From Galaxea fascicularis (taxonomy: Eukaryota; Cnidaria; Anthozoa; Scleractinia; Euphylliidae), in the NCBI GenBank assembly GCA_948470475.1, contig OX419338.1, positions 13,795,425 to 13,859,424 of the forward strand: a stretch of DNA of 64,000 nucleotides, given 5' to 3'. The notes beneath the pieces were generated by a model, which ran no database searches, had not been told where the DNA came from, and worked only from the letters and a program-made list of their open reading frames with translations. Below, piece by piece: positions 20,001 through 35,000 of this stretch. The position numbers and the translations under genes are program-made. How positions within the stretch are numbered: the stretch's first letter is position 1; each line of letters opens with the position of its first letter.

Positions 20001-23000
20001 TTCAGAATGACAAGAATCGACTTACATATGTAAGGTTAAGTAATTTTTGATCATAGATATCGAAATATAATGTAATCTTAAGGAATATTTCATTGAGAGT
20101 GTATTTAGTTTAAGAAACAACAAAAACATTTTTTTTTATGTGGCAATTTTTATTTGCCACATAAAAGCTAACACATCAGCTTTTCAGCAAATGTATTTGT
20201 CACATAAAAATTGGCCAATTTCCCTCGTCTACACGAGCAAATAAAAATTGTCAGATAAAAATTGCTCGTATCGTGGTATATATGTCCATAAATAACACAT
20301 GCTTCTTTGTTTGAAATAACATAAGGATTAAAGCTTAAAGCTGAATTACATTCAGTCTAAAAAAGACAACATGTCCAAACTTTGTAAACAAAAGAAAGAT
20401 GATCAGGAAAAACAATGCAGCCACATGTTTCATCACCCTGTGATGTGACAAGCCAAGCAAGAGAGACAGCCACTGAGTTTTTTCTTACACCCACCTCAGT
20501 AAACTCCCTGACATCCAGTTTGTTCATAAAGGCACAGACAGGACAGTTGGTATTCAGACATGCTGAACGCGCGGTGTGAACCTCCCCTCCCTCCTCTGCA
20601 ATCAAGTTATACGGCCAGTTTTCGTCGTGTTGGCTGCCTTGACTACTGCCTCTTGTGGTGGGTTGGCCTAAACAAACACAGTTCTTTTTGCAAACTTCCC
20701 ACAGCCGTTGCATCTGCTCTTTTACACACGTCTGGCGGGCAGCTTCTTGTGCAGCCTGGTACACAAGACGGTCGTGCTGCTGGTGGTCTACTGCGTTGCG
20801 GCGTTGCTACCCAAAAAAAATTGAATATCTAACCATCAGAAAACCAATGTACCTCAGTCTGTAAAACTAACTAACCTGGAATAATTAACGTTGGGATACA
20901 AAGCAAGCTGAGAATCAAACTGGGGTGAGTAATCATTGTAACCCAAATTTCATTTTGAACTACAACATGCAAGTATCACGTACAAACTGGATTTGAAAGT
21001 AGATTAAAACTGCTTTTTCCTGTGACAGGACCAATACACTTAAGGTATATCAGAGAGACCGATGCTACCCTTTCAATGGAACAGAATTCACTTGATATCA
21101 ATTTAGCTAAGACAGCTAGTCACTTACCTAAGAAGGGAGGACAGGTTCGTTTTCAGCCTTATATTCCGTCAGTCTAGCCAGGGACTCAGGACTGGGAATT
21201 CGAGCAGGAACAATTCTGGGTAACGCCAGTAACAGTTGCTGTCAGAATCACCGCTTTCTAGACTCAAAATGTTGTCACGGAGCTGAGAGGTGGTCTCTTG
21301 TAGTGATTGCAATTGATCAGTTGACAGAGGGGTGAAATACAAGAAATCTATACCAAAACGGAACATCAACTTGACTAGTCGTGCGGGCTTCTCAGACTTG
21401 CCAGGATACCCTAGTGCAGTGGATCTAGCCAGCATGAGTTCAGATGTTGTAAGGCCAAGACCGCAAATCATCTCTTTGGAGAGGATGGCTTGGTTAGTTG
21501 TTCTTGCAGCTACGGTTAAATTCCCTTGCACCATGCCTCCATGAGAATCTGAGACCAGACGTCAGGGATAGCCGTGTGTATACTGAAGGCTGATGTCACT
21601 CCAGGATGGTGCAAAAAGTGCCATGACGTTCCCAAATTGATCTAGTCTGAGTTGCTGGAGATTTGTGTCAAAGGCTAGAAGGCTGGTGGTCATTTTGTTG
21701 CCCAATGCTGTCCCCGTCTCGGCAAAGATGGTGGATTGTTCAAACTGAGGTCTTCTATCTGCCTGGCTTTCATCGGTGGCGGGTGGTTGATTCCCCTCGG
21801 CATGCCAGACAAAACGTTCGCAATATGTGTGGCAGGAAGCCAGGTCGTCAAATTCAACAGGCCCCGTGTTGTCATGGTGAAAAAGCCCCTTTGGCAAGCG
21901 GAGCGTGTCAAAAAGGCACAGGCCTAAATTTAACACTGTGGGCTGGTCTTCGCGAGTCCGATAGGGAAGAAAGGTTGAATTGTTTCATCAGGATTTGCAA
22001 CTGCATTTGACCTGGCAGGCTCTGATCTTACTTGTTTCTGTTCCCCTTCTTGGCATGTTTGATCAGGAGTTAGAACTGCAGAGGACGTCCCAGGCTGTGA
22101 ACGACGCTGCCCATCTCTCCACCGACGCTGTGCGTTTCTCCACATCTCGTCGTCGTCTTTTTGTTGTTCCTGTTCATGTGAGACGTTGTCAAGTGGCATA
22201 TGGTCAGCCTCTGTGTGCTGAGACTGGTTCTCATCGGTCATGAAATCCCTAATACCAATAAGCCAAGGCAGAATTTTCAGTCCTAACAATTTTTCTAATA
22301 AGACTTCTATGGGAGCATTTTGCACAATTTAATCCGAGAAGAAATCAAATTAATCGGATCTTGACATACTAATAATTTCCGTTTTCCTCAAATGGTTTCT
22401 GCTGTTGTCCATGCTTCATCACAAAGTGAAATCATATCTTTTGAAAATTGTGACCTGGCTCATGTGGTTCTTATAATGAAACTACAAAACAATGTATATG
22501 ACATATGGAATTTGATAGACCGATGGTGCCATTTCAGTGGAACAGAATTCACTTGATTTCAATTTAGCTTACTCAATCAGGCCTGCACTTTTCAATATAT
22601 ATAGCTAGTTCAATTTTGTAATGATTTGTGTCAAATAAATCACTTTTGTTGATATTTCACTTAGTTTATTGATCCAATGACAATTGGAAATAGTTGACAC
22701 AACTTTCAAACAACTTACAAAAGGGATTGGGTGGGGGAGGGGTGGCAGTATCCAGATTATCTTCCACAACGTGATAATCTTGTCAGTCTTATGTTTAGCG
22801 GATATAACATCCAAAAAACTGCGTTCTTCAAAAAATTTCCACTTTGAAGCATAGACATCTTTTACACCAGAGCCAGTTCCCTCACTCTTCTTGATTTTAC
22901 GCACCTCCTCACAGTAGAATGTTCGTAAGCGTTGTATTTTTGCTATAAAAATAAATAGGAGTAGACTTAAGTTGAGACTTGACAGTTATAAATATTGCTC
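20001..23000. repeat. Array B unit 3, haplotype CT with 21405 G
   Basis: C to G at 21405 changes Ala to Pro in exon C (YAGKSE to YPGKSE). Shared only with unit 5. Confidence 0.96.
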
Positions 23001-26000
23001 TTCAGAATGACAAGAATCGACTTACATATGTAAGGTTAAGTAATTTTTGATCATAGATATCGAAATATAATGTAATCTTAAGGAATATTTCATTGAGAGT
23101 GTATTTAGTTTAAGAAACAACAAAAACATTTTTTTTTATGTGGCAATTTTTATTTGCCACATAAAAGCTAACACATCAGCTTTTCAGCAAATGTATTTGT
23201 CACATAAAAATTGGCCAATTTCCCTCGTCTACACGAGCAAATAAAAATTGTCAGATAAAAATTGCTCGTATCGTGGTATATATGTCCATAAATAACACAT
23301 GCTTCTTTGTTTGAAATAACATAAGGATTAAAGCTTAAAGCTGAATTACATTCAGTCTAAAAAAGACAACATGTCCAAACTTTGTAAACAAAAGAAAGAT
23401 GATCAGGAAAAACAATGCAGCCACATGTTTCATCACCCTGTGATGTGACAAGCCAAGCAAGAGAGACAGCCACTGAGTTTTTTCTTACACCCACCTCAGT
23501 AAACTCCCTGACATCCAGTTTGTTCATAAAGGCACAGACAGGACAGTTGGTATTCAGACATGCTGAACGCGCGGTGTGAACCTCCCCTCCCTCCTCTGCA
23601 ATCAAGTTATACGGCCAGTTTTCGTCGTGTTGGCTGCCTTGACTACTGCCTCTTGTGGTGGGTTGGCCTAAACAAACACAGTTCTTTTTGCAAACTTCCC
23701 ACAGCCGTTGCATCTGCTCTTTTACACACGTCTGGCGGGCAGCTTCTTGTGCAGCCTGGTACACAAGACGGTCGTGCTGCTGGTGGTCTACTGCGTTGCG
23801 GCGTTGCTACCCAAAAAAAATTGAATATCTAACCATCAGAAAACCAATGTACCTCAGTCTGTAAAACTAACTAACCTGGAATAATTAACGTTGGGATACA
23901 AAGCAAGCTGAGAATCAAACTGGGGTGAGTAATCATTGTAACCCAAATTTCATTTTGAACTACAACATGCAAGTATCACGTACAAACTGGATTTGAAAGT
24001 AGATTAAAACTGCTTTTTCCTGTGACAGGACCAATACACTTAAGGTATATCAGAGAGACCGATGCTACCCTTTCAATGGAACAGAATTCACTTGATATCA
24101 ATTTAGCTAAGACAGCTAGTCACTTACCTAAGAAGGGAGGACAGGTTCGTTTTCAGCCTTATATTCCGTCAGTCTAGCCAGGGACTCAGGACTGGGAATT
24201 CGAGCAGGAACAATTCTGGGTAACGCCAGTAACAGTTGCTGTCAGAATCACCGCTTTCTAGACTCAAAATGTTGTCACGGAGCTGAGAGGTGGTCTCTTG
24301 TAGTGATTGCAATTGATCAGTTGACAGAGGGGTGAAATACAAGAAATCTATACCAAAACGGAACATCAACTTGACTAGTCGTGCGGGCTTCTCAGACTTG
24401 CCAGCATACCCTAGTGCAGTGGATCTAGCCAGCATGAGTTCAGATGTTGTAAGGCCAAGACCGCAAATCATCTCTTTGGAGAGGATGGCTTGGTTAGTTG
24501 TTCTTGCAGCTACGGTTAAATTCCCTTGCACCATGCCTCCATGAGAATCTGAGACCAGACGTCAGGGATAGCCGTGTGTATACTGAAGGCTGATGTCACT
24601 CCAGGATGGTGCAAAAAGTGCCATGACGTTCCCAAATTGATCTAGTCTGAGTTGCTGGAGATTTGTGTCAAAGGCTAGAAGGCTGGTGGTCATTTTGTTG
24701 CCCAATGCTGTCCCCGTCTCGGCAAAGATGGTGGATTGTTCAAACTGAGGTCTTCTATCTGCCTGGCTTTCATCGGTGGCGGGTGGTTGATTCCCCTCGG
24801 CATGCCAGACAAAACGTTCGCAATATGTGTGGCAGGAAGCCAGGTCGTCAAATTCAACAGGCCCCGTGTTGTCATGGTGAAAAAGCCCCTTTGGCAAGCG
24901 GAGCGTGTCAAAAAGGCACAGGCCTAAATTTAACACTGTGGGCTGGTCTTCGCGAGTCCGATAGGGAAGAAAGGTTGAATTGTTTCATCAGGATTTGCAA
25001 CTGCATTTGACCTGGCAGGCTCTGATCTTACTTGTTTCTGTTCCCCTTCTTGGCATGTTTGATCAGGAGTTAGAACTGCAGAGGACGTCCCAGGCTGTGA
25101 ACGACGCTGCCCATCTCTCCACCGACGCTGTGCGTTTCTCCACATCTCGTCGTCGTCTTTTTGTTGTTCCTGTTCATGTGAGACGTTGTCAAGTGGCATA
25201 TGGTCAGCCTCTGTGTGCTGAGACTGGTTCTCATCGGTCATGAAATCCCTAATACCAATAAGCCAAGGCAGAATTTTCAGTCCTAACAATTTTTCTAATA
25301 AGACTTCTATGGGAGCATTTTGCACAATTTAATCCGAGAAGAAATCAAATTAATCGGATCTTGACATACTAATAATTTCCGTTTTCCTCAAATGGTTTCT
25401 GCTGTTGTCCATGCTTCATCACAAAGTGAAATCATATCTTTTGAAAATTGTGACCTGGCTCATGTGGTTCTTATAATGAAACTACAAAACAATGTATATG
25501 ACATATGGAATTTGATAGACCGATGGTGCCATTTCAGTGGAACAGAATTCACTTGATTTCAATTTAGCTTACTCAATCAGGCCTGCACTTTTCAATATAT
25601 ATAGCTAGTTCAATTTTGTAATGATTTGTGTCAAATAAATCACTTTTGTTGATATTTCACTTAGTTTATTGATCCAATGACAATTGGAAATAGTTGACAC
25701 AACTTTCAAACAACTTACAAAAGGGATTGGGTGGGGGAGGGGTGGCAGTATCCAGATTATCTTCCACAACGTGATAATCTTGTCAGTCTTATGTTTAGCG
25801 GATATAACATCCAAAAAACTGCGTTCTTCAAAAAATTTCCACTTTGAAGCATAGACATCTTTTACACCAGAGCCAGTTCCCTCACTCTTCTTGATTTTAC
25901 GCACCTCCTCACAGTAGAATGTTCATAAGCGTTGTATTTTTGCTATAAAAATAAATAGGAGTAGACTTAAGTTGAGACTTGACAGTTATAAATATTGCTC
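23001..26000. repeat. Array B unit 4, haplotype CT with 25925 A
   Basis: Carries the same nonsense change in exon A as unit 2, at 25925. Confidence 0.96.
25719..25942 (-). pseudogene. MADF exon with nonsense codon, unit 4
   Basis: Same CGA to TGA change as unit 2, at 25925. The two units probably descend from one mutated copy. Confidence 0.65.
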
Positions 26001-29000
26001 TTCAGAATGACAAGAATCGACTTACATATGTAAGGTTAAGTAATTTTTGATCATAGATATCGAAATATAATGTAATCTTAAGGAATATTTCATTGAGAGT
26101 GTATTTAGTTTAAGAAACAACAAAAACATTTTTTTTTATGTGGCAATTTTTATTTGCCACATAAAAGCTAACACATCAGCTTTTCAGCAAATGTATTTGT
26201 CACATAAAAATTGGCCAATTTCCCTCGTCTACACGAGCAAATAAAAATTGTCAGATAAAAATTGCTCGTATCGTGGTATATATGTCCATAAATAACACAT
26301 GCTTCTTTGTTTGAAATAACATAAGGATTAAAGCTTAAAGCTGAATTACATTCAGTCTAAAAAAGACAACATGTCCAAACTTTGTAAACAAAAGAAAGAT
26401 GATCAGGAAAAACAATGCAGCCACATGTTTCATCACCCTGTGATGTGACAAGCCAAGCAAGAGAGACAGCCACTGAGTTTTTTCTTACACCCACCTCAGT
26501 AAACTCCCTGACATCCAGTTTGTTCATAAAGGCACAGACAGGACAGTTGGTATTCAGACATGCTGAACGCGCGGTGTGAACCTCCCCTCCCTCCTCTGCA
26601 ATCAAGTTATACGGCCAGTTTTCGTCGTGTTGGCTGCCTTGACTACTGCCTCTTGTGGTGGGTTGGCCTAAACAAACACAGTTCTTTTTGCAAACTTCCC
26701 ACAGCCGTTGCATCTGCTCTTTTACACACGTCTGGCGGGCAGCTTCTTGTGCAGCCTGGTACACAAGACGGTCGTGCTGCTGGTGGTCTACTGCGTTGCG
26801 GCGTTGCTACCCAAAAAAAATTGAATATCTAACCATCAGAAAACCAATGTACCTCAGTCTGTAAAACTAACTAACCTGGAATAATTAACGTTGGGATACA
26901 AAGCAAGCTGAGAATCAAACTGGGGTGAGTAATCATTGTAACCCAAATTTCATTTTGAACTACAACATGCAAGTATCACGTACAAACTGGATTTGAAAGT
27001 AGATTAAAACTGCTTTTTCCTGTGACAGGACCAATACACTTAAGGTATATCAGAGAGACCGATGCTACCCTTTCAATGGAACAGAATTCACTTGATATCA
27101 ATTTAGCTAAGACAGCTAGTCACTTACCTAAGAAGGGAGGACAGGTTCGTTTTCAGCCTTATATTCCGTCAGTCTAGCCAGGGACTCAGGACTGGGAATT
27201 CGAGCAGGAACAATTCTGGGTAACGCCAGTAACAGTTGCTGTCAGAATCACCGCTTTCTAGACTCAAAATGTTGTCACGGAGCTGAGAGGTGGTCTCTTG
27301 TAGTGATTGCAATTGATCAGTTGACAGAGGGGTGAAATACAAGAAATCTATACCAAAACGGAACATCAACTTGACTAGTCGTGCGGGCTTCTCAGACTTG
27401 CCAGGATACCCTAGTGCAGTGGATCTAGCCAGCATGAGTTCAGATGTTGTAAGGCCAAGACCGCAAATCATCTCTTTGGAGAGGATGGCTTGGTTAGTTG
27501 TTCTTGCAGCTACGGTTAAATTCCCTTGCACCATGCCTCCATGAGAATCTGAGACCAGACGTCAGGGATAGCCGTGTGTATACTGAAGGCTGATGTCACT
27601 CCAGGATGGTGCAAAAAGTGCCATGACGTTCCCAAATTGATCTAGTCTGAGTTGCTGGAGATTTGTGTCAAAGGCTAGAAGGCTGGTGGTCATTTTGTTG
27701 CCCAATGCTGTCCCCGTCTCGGCAAAGATGGTGGATTGTTCAAACTGAGGTCTTCTATCTGCCTGGCTTTCATCGGTGGCGGGTGGTTGATTCCCCTCGG
27801 CATGCCAGACAAAACGTTCGCAATATGTGTGGCAGGAAGCCAGGTCGTCAAATTCAACAGGCCCCGTGTTGTCATGGTGAAAAAGCCCCTTTGGCAAGCG
27901 GAGCGTGTCAAAAAGGCACAGGCCTAAATTTAACACTGTGGGCTGGTCTTCGCGAGTCCGATAGGGAAGAAAGGTTGAATTGTTTCATCAGGATTTGCAA
28001 CTGCATTTGACCTGGCAGGCTCTGATCTTACTTGTTTCTGTTCCCCTTCTTGGCATGTTTGATCAGGAGTTAGAACTGCAGAGGACGTCCCAGGCTGTGA
28101 ACGACGCTGCCCATCTCTCCACCGACGCTGTGCGTTTCTCCACATCTCGTCGTCGTCTTTTTGTTGTTCCTGTTCATGTGAGACGTTGTCAAGTGGCATA
28201 TGGTCAGCCTCTGTGTGCTGAGACTGGTTCTCATCGGTCATGAAATCCCTAATACCAATAAGCCAAGGCAGAATTTTCAGTCCTAACAATTTTTCTAATA
28301 AGACTTCTATGGGAGCATTTTGCACAATTTAATCCGAGAAGAAATCAAATTAATCGGATCTTGACATACTAATAATTTCCGTTTTCCTCAAATGGTTTCT
28401 GCTGTTGTCCATGCTTCATCACAAAGTGAAATCATATCTTTTGAAAATTGTGACCTGGCTCATGTGGTTCTTATAATGAAACTACAAAACAATGTATATG
28501 ACATATGGAATTTGATAGACCGATGGTGCCATTTCAGTGGAACAGAATTCACTTGATTTCAATTTAGCTTACTCAATCAGGCCTGCACTTTTCAATATAT
28601 ATAGCTAGTTCAATTTTGTAATGATTTGTGTCAAATAAATCACTTTTGTTGATATTTCACTTAGTTTATTGATCCAATGACAATTGGAAATAGTTGACAC
28701 AACTTTCAAACAACTTACAAAAGGGATTGGGTGGGGGAGGGGTGGCAGTATCCAGATTATCTTCCACAACGTGATAATCTTGTCAGTCTTATGTTTAGCG
28801 GATATAACATCCAAAAAACTGCGTTCTTCAAAAAATTTCCACTTTGAAGCATAGACATCTTTTACACCAGAGCCAGTTCCCTCACTCTTCTTGATTTTAC
28901 GCACCTCCTCACAGTAGAATGTTCGTAAGCGTTGTATTTTTGCTATAAAAATAAATAGGAGTAGACTTAAGTTGAGACTTGACAGTTATAAATATTGCTC
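26001..29000. repeat. Array B unit 5, haplotype CT with 27405 G
   Basis: Carries the same Ala to Pro change as unit 3, so units 2-3 and 4-5 form a repeated 6-kb pair. Confidence 0.96.
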
Positions 29001-32000
29001 TTCAGAATGACAAGAATCGACTTACATATGTAAGGTTAAGTAATTTTTGATCATAGATATCGAAATATAATGTAATCTTAAGGAATATTTCATTGAGAGT
29101 GTATTTAGTTTAAGAAACAACAAAAACATTTTTTTTTATGTGGCAATTTTTATTTGCCACATAAAAGCTAACACATCAGCTTTTCAGCAAATGTATTTGT
29201 CACATAAAAATTGGCCAATTTCCCTCGTCTACACGAGCAAATAAAAATTGTCAGATAAAAATTGCTCGTATCGTGGTATATATGTCCATAAATAACACAT
29301 GCTTCTTTGTTTGAAATAACATAAGGATTAAAGCTTAAAGCTGAATTACATTCAGTCTAAAAAAGACAACATGTCCAAACTTTGTAAACAAAAGAAAGAT
29401 GATCAGGAAAAACAATGCAGCCACATGTTTCATCACCCTGTGATGTGACAAGCCAAGCAAGAGAGACAGCCACTGAGTTTTTTCTTACACCCACCTCAGT
29501 AAACTCCCTGACATCCAGTTTGTTCATAAAGGCACAGACAGGACAGTTGGTATTCAGACATGCTGAACGCGCGGTGTGAACCTCCCCTCCCTCCTCTGCA
29601 ATCAAGTTATACGGCCAGTTTTCGTCGTGTTGGCTGCCTTGACTACTGCCTCTTGTGGTGGGTTGGCCTAAACAAACACAGTTCTTTTTGCAAACTTCCC
29701 ACAGCCGTTGCATCTGCTCTTTTACACACGTCTGGCGGGCAGCTTCTTGTGCAGCCTGGTACACAAGACGGTCGTGCTGCTGGTGGTCTACTGCGTTGCG
29801 GCGTTGCTACCCAAAAAAAATTGAATATCTAACCATCAGAAAACCAATGTACCTCAGTCTGTAAAACTAACTAACCTGGAATAATTAACGTTGGGATACA
29901 AAGCAAGCTGAGAATCAAACTGGGGTGAGTAATCATTGTAACCCAAATTTCATTTTGAACTACAACATGCAAGTATCACGTACAAACTGGATTTGAAAGT
30001 AGATTAAAACTGCTTTTTCCTGTGACAGGACCAATACACTTAAGGTATATCAGAGAGACCGATGCTACCCTTTCAATGGAACAGAATTCACTTGATATCA
30101 ATTTAGCTAAGACAGCTAGTCACTTACCTAAGAAGGGAGGACAGGTTCGTTTTCAGCCTTATATTCTGTCAGTCTAGCCAGGGACTCAGGACTGGGAATT
30201 CGAGCAGGAACAATTCTGGGTAACGCCAGTAACAGTTGCTGTCAGAATCACCGCTTTCTAGACTCAAAATGTTGTCACGGAGCTGAGAGGTGGTCTCTTG
30301 TAGTGATTGCAATTGATCAGATGACAGAGGGGTGAAATACAAGAAATCTATACCAAAACGGAACATCAACTTGACTAGTCGTGCGGGCTTCTCAGACTTG
30401 CCAGCATACCCTAGTGCAGTGGATCTAGCCAGCATGAGTTCAGATGTTGTAAGGCCAAGACCGCAAATCATCTCTTTGGAGAGGATGGCTTGGTTAGTTG
30501 TTCTTGCAGCTACGGTTAAATTCCCTTGCACCATGCCTCCATGAGAATCTGAGACCAGACGTCAGGGATAGCCGTGTGTATACTGAAGGCTGATGTCACT
30601 CCAGGATGGTGCAAAAAGTGCCATGACGTTCCCAAATTGATCTAGTCTGAGTTGCTGGAGATTTGTGTCAAAGGCTAGAAGGCTGGTGGTCATTTTGTTG
30701 CCCAATGCTGTCCCCGTCTCGGCAAAGATGGTGGATTGTTCAAACTGAGGTCTTCTATCTGCCTGGCTTTCATCGGTGGCGGGTGGTTGATTCCCCTCGG
30801 CATGCCAGACAAAACGTTCGCAATATGTGTGGCAGGAAGCCAGGTCGTCAAATTCAACAGGCCCCGTGTTGTCATGGTGAAAAAGCCCCTTTGGCAAGCG
30901 GAGCGTGTCAAAAAGGCACAGGCCTAAATTTAACACTGTGGGCTGGTCTTCGCGAGTCCGATAGGGAAGAAAGGTTGAATTGTTTCATCAGGATTTGCAA
31001 CTGCATTTGACCTGGCAGGCTCTGATCTTACTTGTTTCTGTTCCCCTTCTTGGCATGTTTGATCAGGAGTTAGAACTGCAGAGGACGTCCCAGGCTGTGA
31101 ACGACGCTGCCCATCTCTCCACCGACGCTGTGCGTTTCTCCACATCTCGTCGTCGTCTTTTTGTTGTTCCTGTTCATGTGAGACGTTGTCAAGTGGCATA
31201 TGGTCAGCCTCTGTGTGCTGAGACTGGTTCTCATCGGTCATGAAATCCCTAATACCAATAAGCCAAGGCAGAATTTTCAGTCCTAACAATTTTTCTAATA
31301 AGACTTCTATGGGAGCATTTTGCACAATTTAATCCGAGAAGAAATCAAATTAATCGGATCTTGACATACTAATAATTTCCGTTTTCCTCAAATGGTTTCT
31401 GCTGTTGTCCATGCTTCATCACAAAGTGAAATCATATCTTTTGAAAATTGTGACCTGGCTCATGTGGTTCTTATAATGAAACTACAAAACAATGTATATG
31501 ACATATGGAATTTGATAGACCGATGGTGCCATTTCAGTGGAACAGAATTCACTTGATTTCAATTTAGCTTACTCAATCAGGCCTGCACTTTTCAATATAT
31601 ATAGCTAGTTCAATTTTGTAATGATTTGTGTCAAATAAATCACTTTTGTTGATATTTCACTTAGTTTATTGATCCAATGACAATTGGAAATAGTTGACAC
31701 AACTTTCAAACAACTTACAAAAGGGATTGGGTGGGGGAGGGGTGGCAGTATCCAGATTATCTTCCACAACGTGATAATCTTGTCAGTCTTATGTTTAGCG
31801 GATATAACATCCAAAAAACTGCGTTCTTCAAAAAATTTCCACTTTGAAGCATAGACATCTTTTACACCAGAGCCAGTTCCCTCACTCTTCTTGATTTTAC
31901 GCACCTCCTCACAGTAGAATGTTCGTAAGCGTTGTATTTTTGCTATAAAAATAAATAGGAGTAGACTTAAGTTGAGACTTGACAGTTATAAATATTGCTC
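29001..32000. repeat. Array B unit 6, haplotype TA
   Basis: T at 30167 and A at 30321. The latter gives SSDQ instead of STDQ in exon C. No private variant seen. Confidence 0.96.
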
Positions 32001-35000
32001 TTCAGAATGACAAGAATCGACTTACATATGTAAGGTTAAGTAATTTTTGATCATAGATATCGAAATATAATGTAATCTTAAGGAATATTTCATTGAGAGT
32101 GTATTTAGTTTAAGAAACAACAAAAACATTTTTTTTTATGTGGCAATTTTTATTTGCCACATAAAAGCTAACACATCAGCTTTTCAGCAAATGTATTTGT
32201 CACATAAAAATTGGCCAATTTCCCTCGTCTACACGAGCAAATAAAAATTGTCAGATAAAAATTGCTCGTATCGTGGTATATATGTCCATAAATAACACAT
32301 GCTTCTTTGTTTGAAATAACATAAGGATTAAAGCTTAAAGCTGAATTACATTCAGTCTAAAAAAGACAACATGTCCAAACTTTGTAAACAAAAGAAAGAT
32401 GATCAGGAAAAACAATGCAGCCACATGTTTCATCACCCTGTGATGTGACAAGCCAAGCAAGAGAGACAGCCACTGAGTTTTTTCTTACACCCACCTCAGT
32501 AAACTCCCTGACATCCAGTTTGTTCATAAAGGCACAGACAGGACAGTTGGTATTCAGACATGCTGAACGCGCGGTGTGAACCTCCCCTCCCTCCTCTGCA
32601 ATCAAGTTATACGGCCAGTTTTCGTCGTGTTGGCTGCCTTGACTACTGCCTCTTGTGGTGGGTTGGCCTAAACAAACACAGTTCTTTTTGCAAACTTCCC
32701 ACAGCCGTTGCATCTGCTCTTTTACACACGTCTGGCGGGCAGCTTCTTGTGCAGCCTGGTACACAAGACGGTCGTGCTGCTGGTGGTCTACTGCGTTGCG
32801 GCGTTGCTACCCAAAAAAAATTGAATATCTAACCATCAGAAAACCAATGTACCTCAGTCTGTAAAACTAACTAACCTGGAATAATTAACGTTGGGATACA
32901 AAGCAAGCTGAGAATCAAACTGGGGTGAGTAATCATTGTAACCCAAATTTCATTTTGAACTACAACATGCAAGTATCACGTACAAACTGGATTTGAAAGT
33001 AGATTAAAACTGCTTTTTCCTGTGACAGGACCAATACACTTAAGGTATATCAGAGAGACCGATGCTACCCTTTCAATGGAACAGAATTCACTTGATATCA
33101 ATTTAGCTAAGACAGCTAGTCACTTACCTAAGAAGGGAGGACAGGTTCGTTTTCAGCCTTATATTCTGTCAGTCTAGCCAGGGACTCAGGACTGGGAATT
33201 CGAGCAGGAACAATTCTGGGTAACGCCAGTAACAGTTGCTGTCAGAATCACCGCTTTCTAGACTCAAAATGTTGTCACGGAGCTGAGAGGTGGTCTCTTG
33301 TAGTGATTGCAATTGATCAGATGACAGAGGGGTGAAATACAAGAAATCTATACCAAAACGGAACATCAACTTGACTAGTCGTGCGGGCTTCTCAGACTTG
33401 CCAGCATACCCTAGTGCAGTGGATCTAGCCAGCATGAGTTCAGATGTTGTAAGGCCAAGACCGCAAATCATCTCTTTGGAGAGGATGGCTTGGTTAGTTG
33501 TTCTTGCAGCTACGGTTAAATTCCCTTGCACCATGCCTCCATGAGAATCTGAGACCAGACGTCAGGGATAGCCGTGTGTATACTGAAGGCTGATGTCACT
33601 CCAGGATGGTGCAAAAAGTGCCATGACGTTCCCAAATTGATCTAGTCTGAGTTGCTGGAGATTTGTGTCAAAGGCTAGAAGGCTGGTGGTCATTTTGTTG
33701 CCCAATGCTGTCCCCGTCTCGGCAAAGATGGTGGATTGTTCAAACTGAGGTCTTCTATCTGCCTGGCTTTCATCGGTGGCGGGTGGTTGATTCCCCTCGG
33801 CATGCCAGACAAAACGTTCGCAATATGTGTGGCAGGAAGCCAGGTCGTCAAATTCAACAGGCCCCGTGTTGTCATGGTGAAAAAGCCCCTTTGGCAAGCG
33901 GAGCGTGTCAAAAAGGCACAGGCCTAAATTTAACACTGTGGGCTGGTCTTCGCGAGTCCGATAGGGAAGAAAGGTTGAATTGTTTCATCAGGATTTGCAA
34001 CTGCATTTGACCTGGCAGGCTCTGATCTTACTTGTTTCTGTTCCCCTTCTTGGCATGTTTGATCAGGAGTTAGAACTGCAGAGGACGTCCCAGGCTGTGA
34101 ACGACGCTGCCCATCTCTCCACCGACGCTGTGCGTTTCTCCACATCTCGTCGTCGTCTTTTTGTTGTTCCTGTTCATGTGAGACGTTGTCAAGTGGCATA
34201 TGGTCAGCCTCTGTGTGCTGAGACTGGTTCTCATCGGTCATGAAATCCCTAATACCAATAAGCCAAGGCAGAATTTTCAGTCCTAACAATTTTTCTAATA
34301 AGACTTCTATGGGAGCATTTTGCACAATTTAATCCGAGAAGAAATCAAATTAATCGGATCTTGACATACTAATAATTTCCGTTTTCCTCAAATGGTTTCT
34401 GCTGTTGTCCATGCTTCATCACAAAGTGAAATCATATCTTTTGAAAATTGTGACCTGGCTCATGTGGTTCTTATAATGAAACTACAAAACAATGTATATG
34501 ACATATGGAATTTGATAGACCGATGGTGCCATTTCAGTGGAACAGAATTCACTTGATTTCAATTTAGCTTACTCAATCAGGCCTGCACTTTTCAATATAT
34601 ATAGCTAGTTCAATTTTGTAATGATTTGTGTCAAATAAATCACTTTTGTTGATATTTCACTTAGTTTATTGATCCAATGACAATTGGAAATAGTTGACAC
34701 AACTTTCAAACAACTTACAAAAGGGATTGGGTGGGGGAGGGGTGGCAGTATCCAGATTATCTTCCACAACGTGATAATCTTGTCAGTCTTATGTTTAGCG
34801 GATATAACATCCAAAAAACTGCGTTCTTCAAAAAATTTCCACTTTGAAGCATAGACATCTTTTACACCAGAGCCAGTTCCCTCACTCTTCTTGATTTTAC
34901 GCACCTCCTCACAGTAGAATGTTCGTAAGCGTTGTATTTTTGCTATAAAAATAAATAGGAGTAGACTTAAGTTGAGACTTGACAGTTATAAATATTGCTC
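32001..35000. repeat. Array B unit 7, haplotype TA
   Basis: T at 33167 and A at 33321, indistinguishable from unit 6 by eye. Confidence 0.96.
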
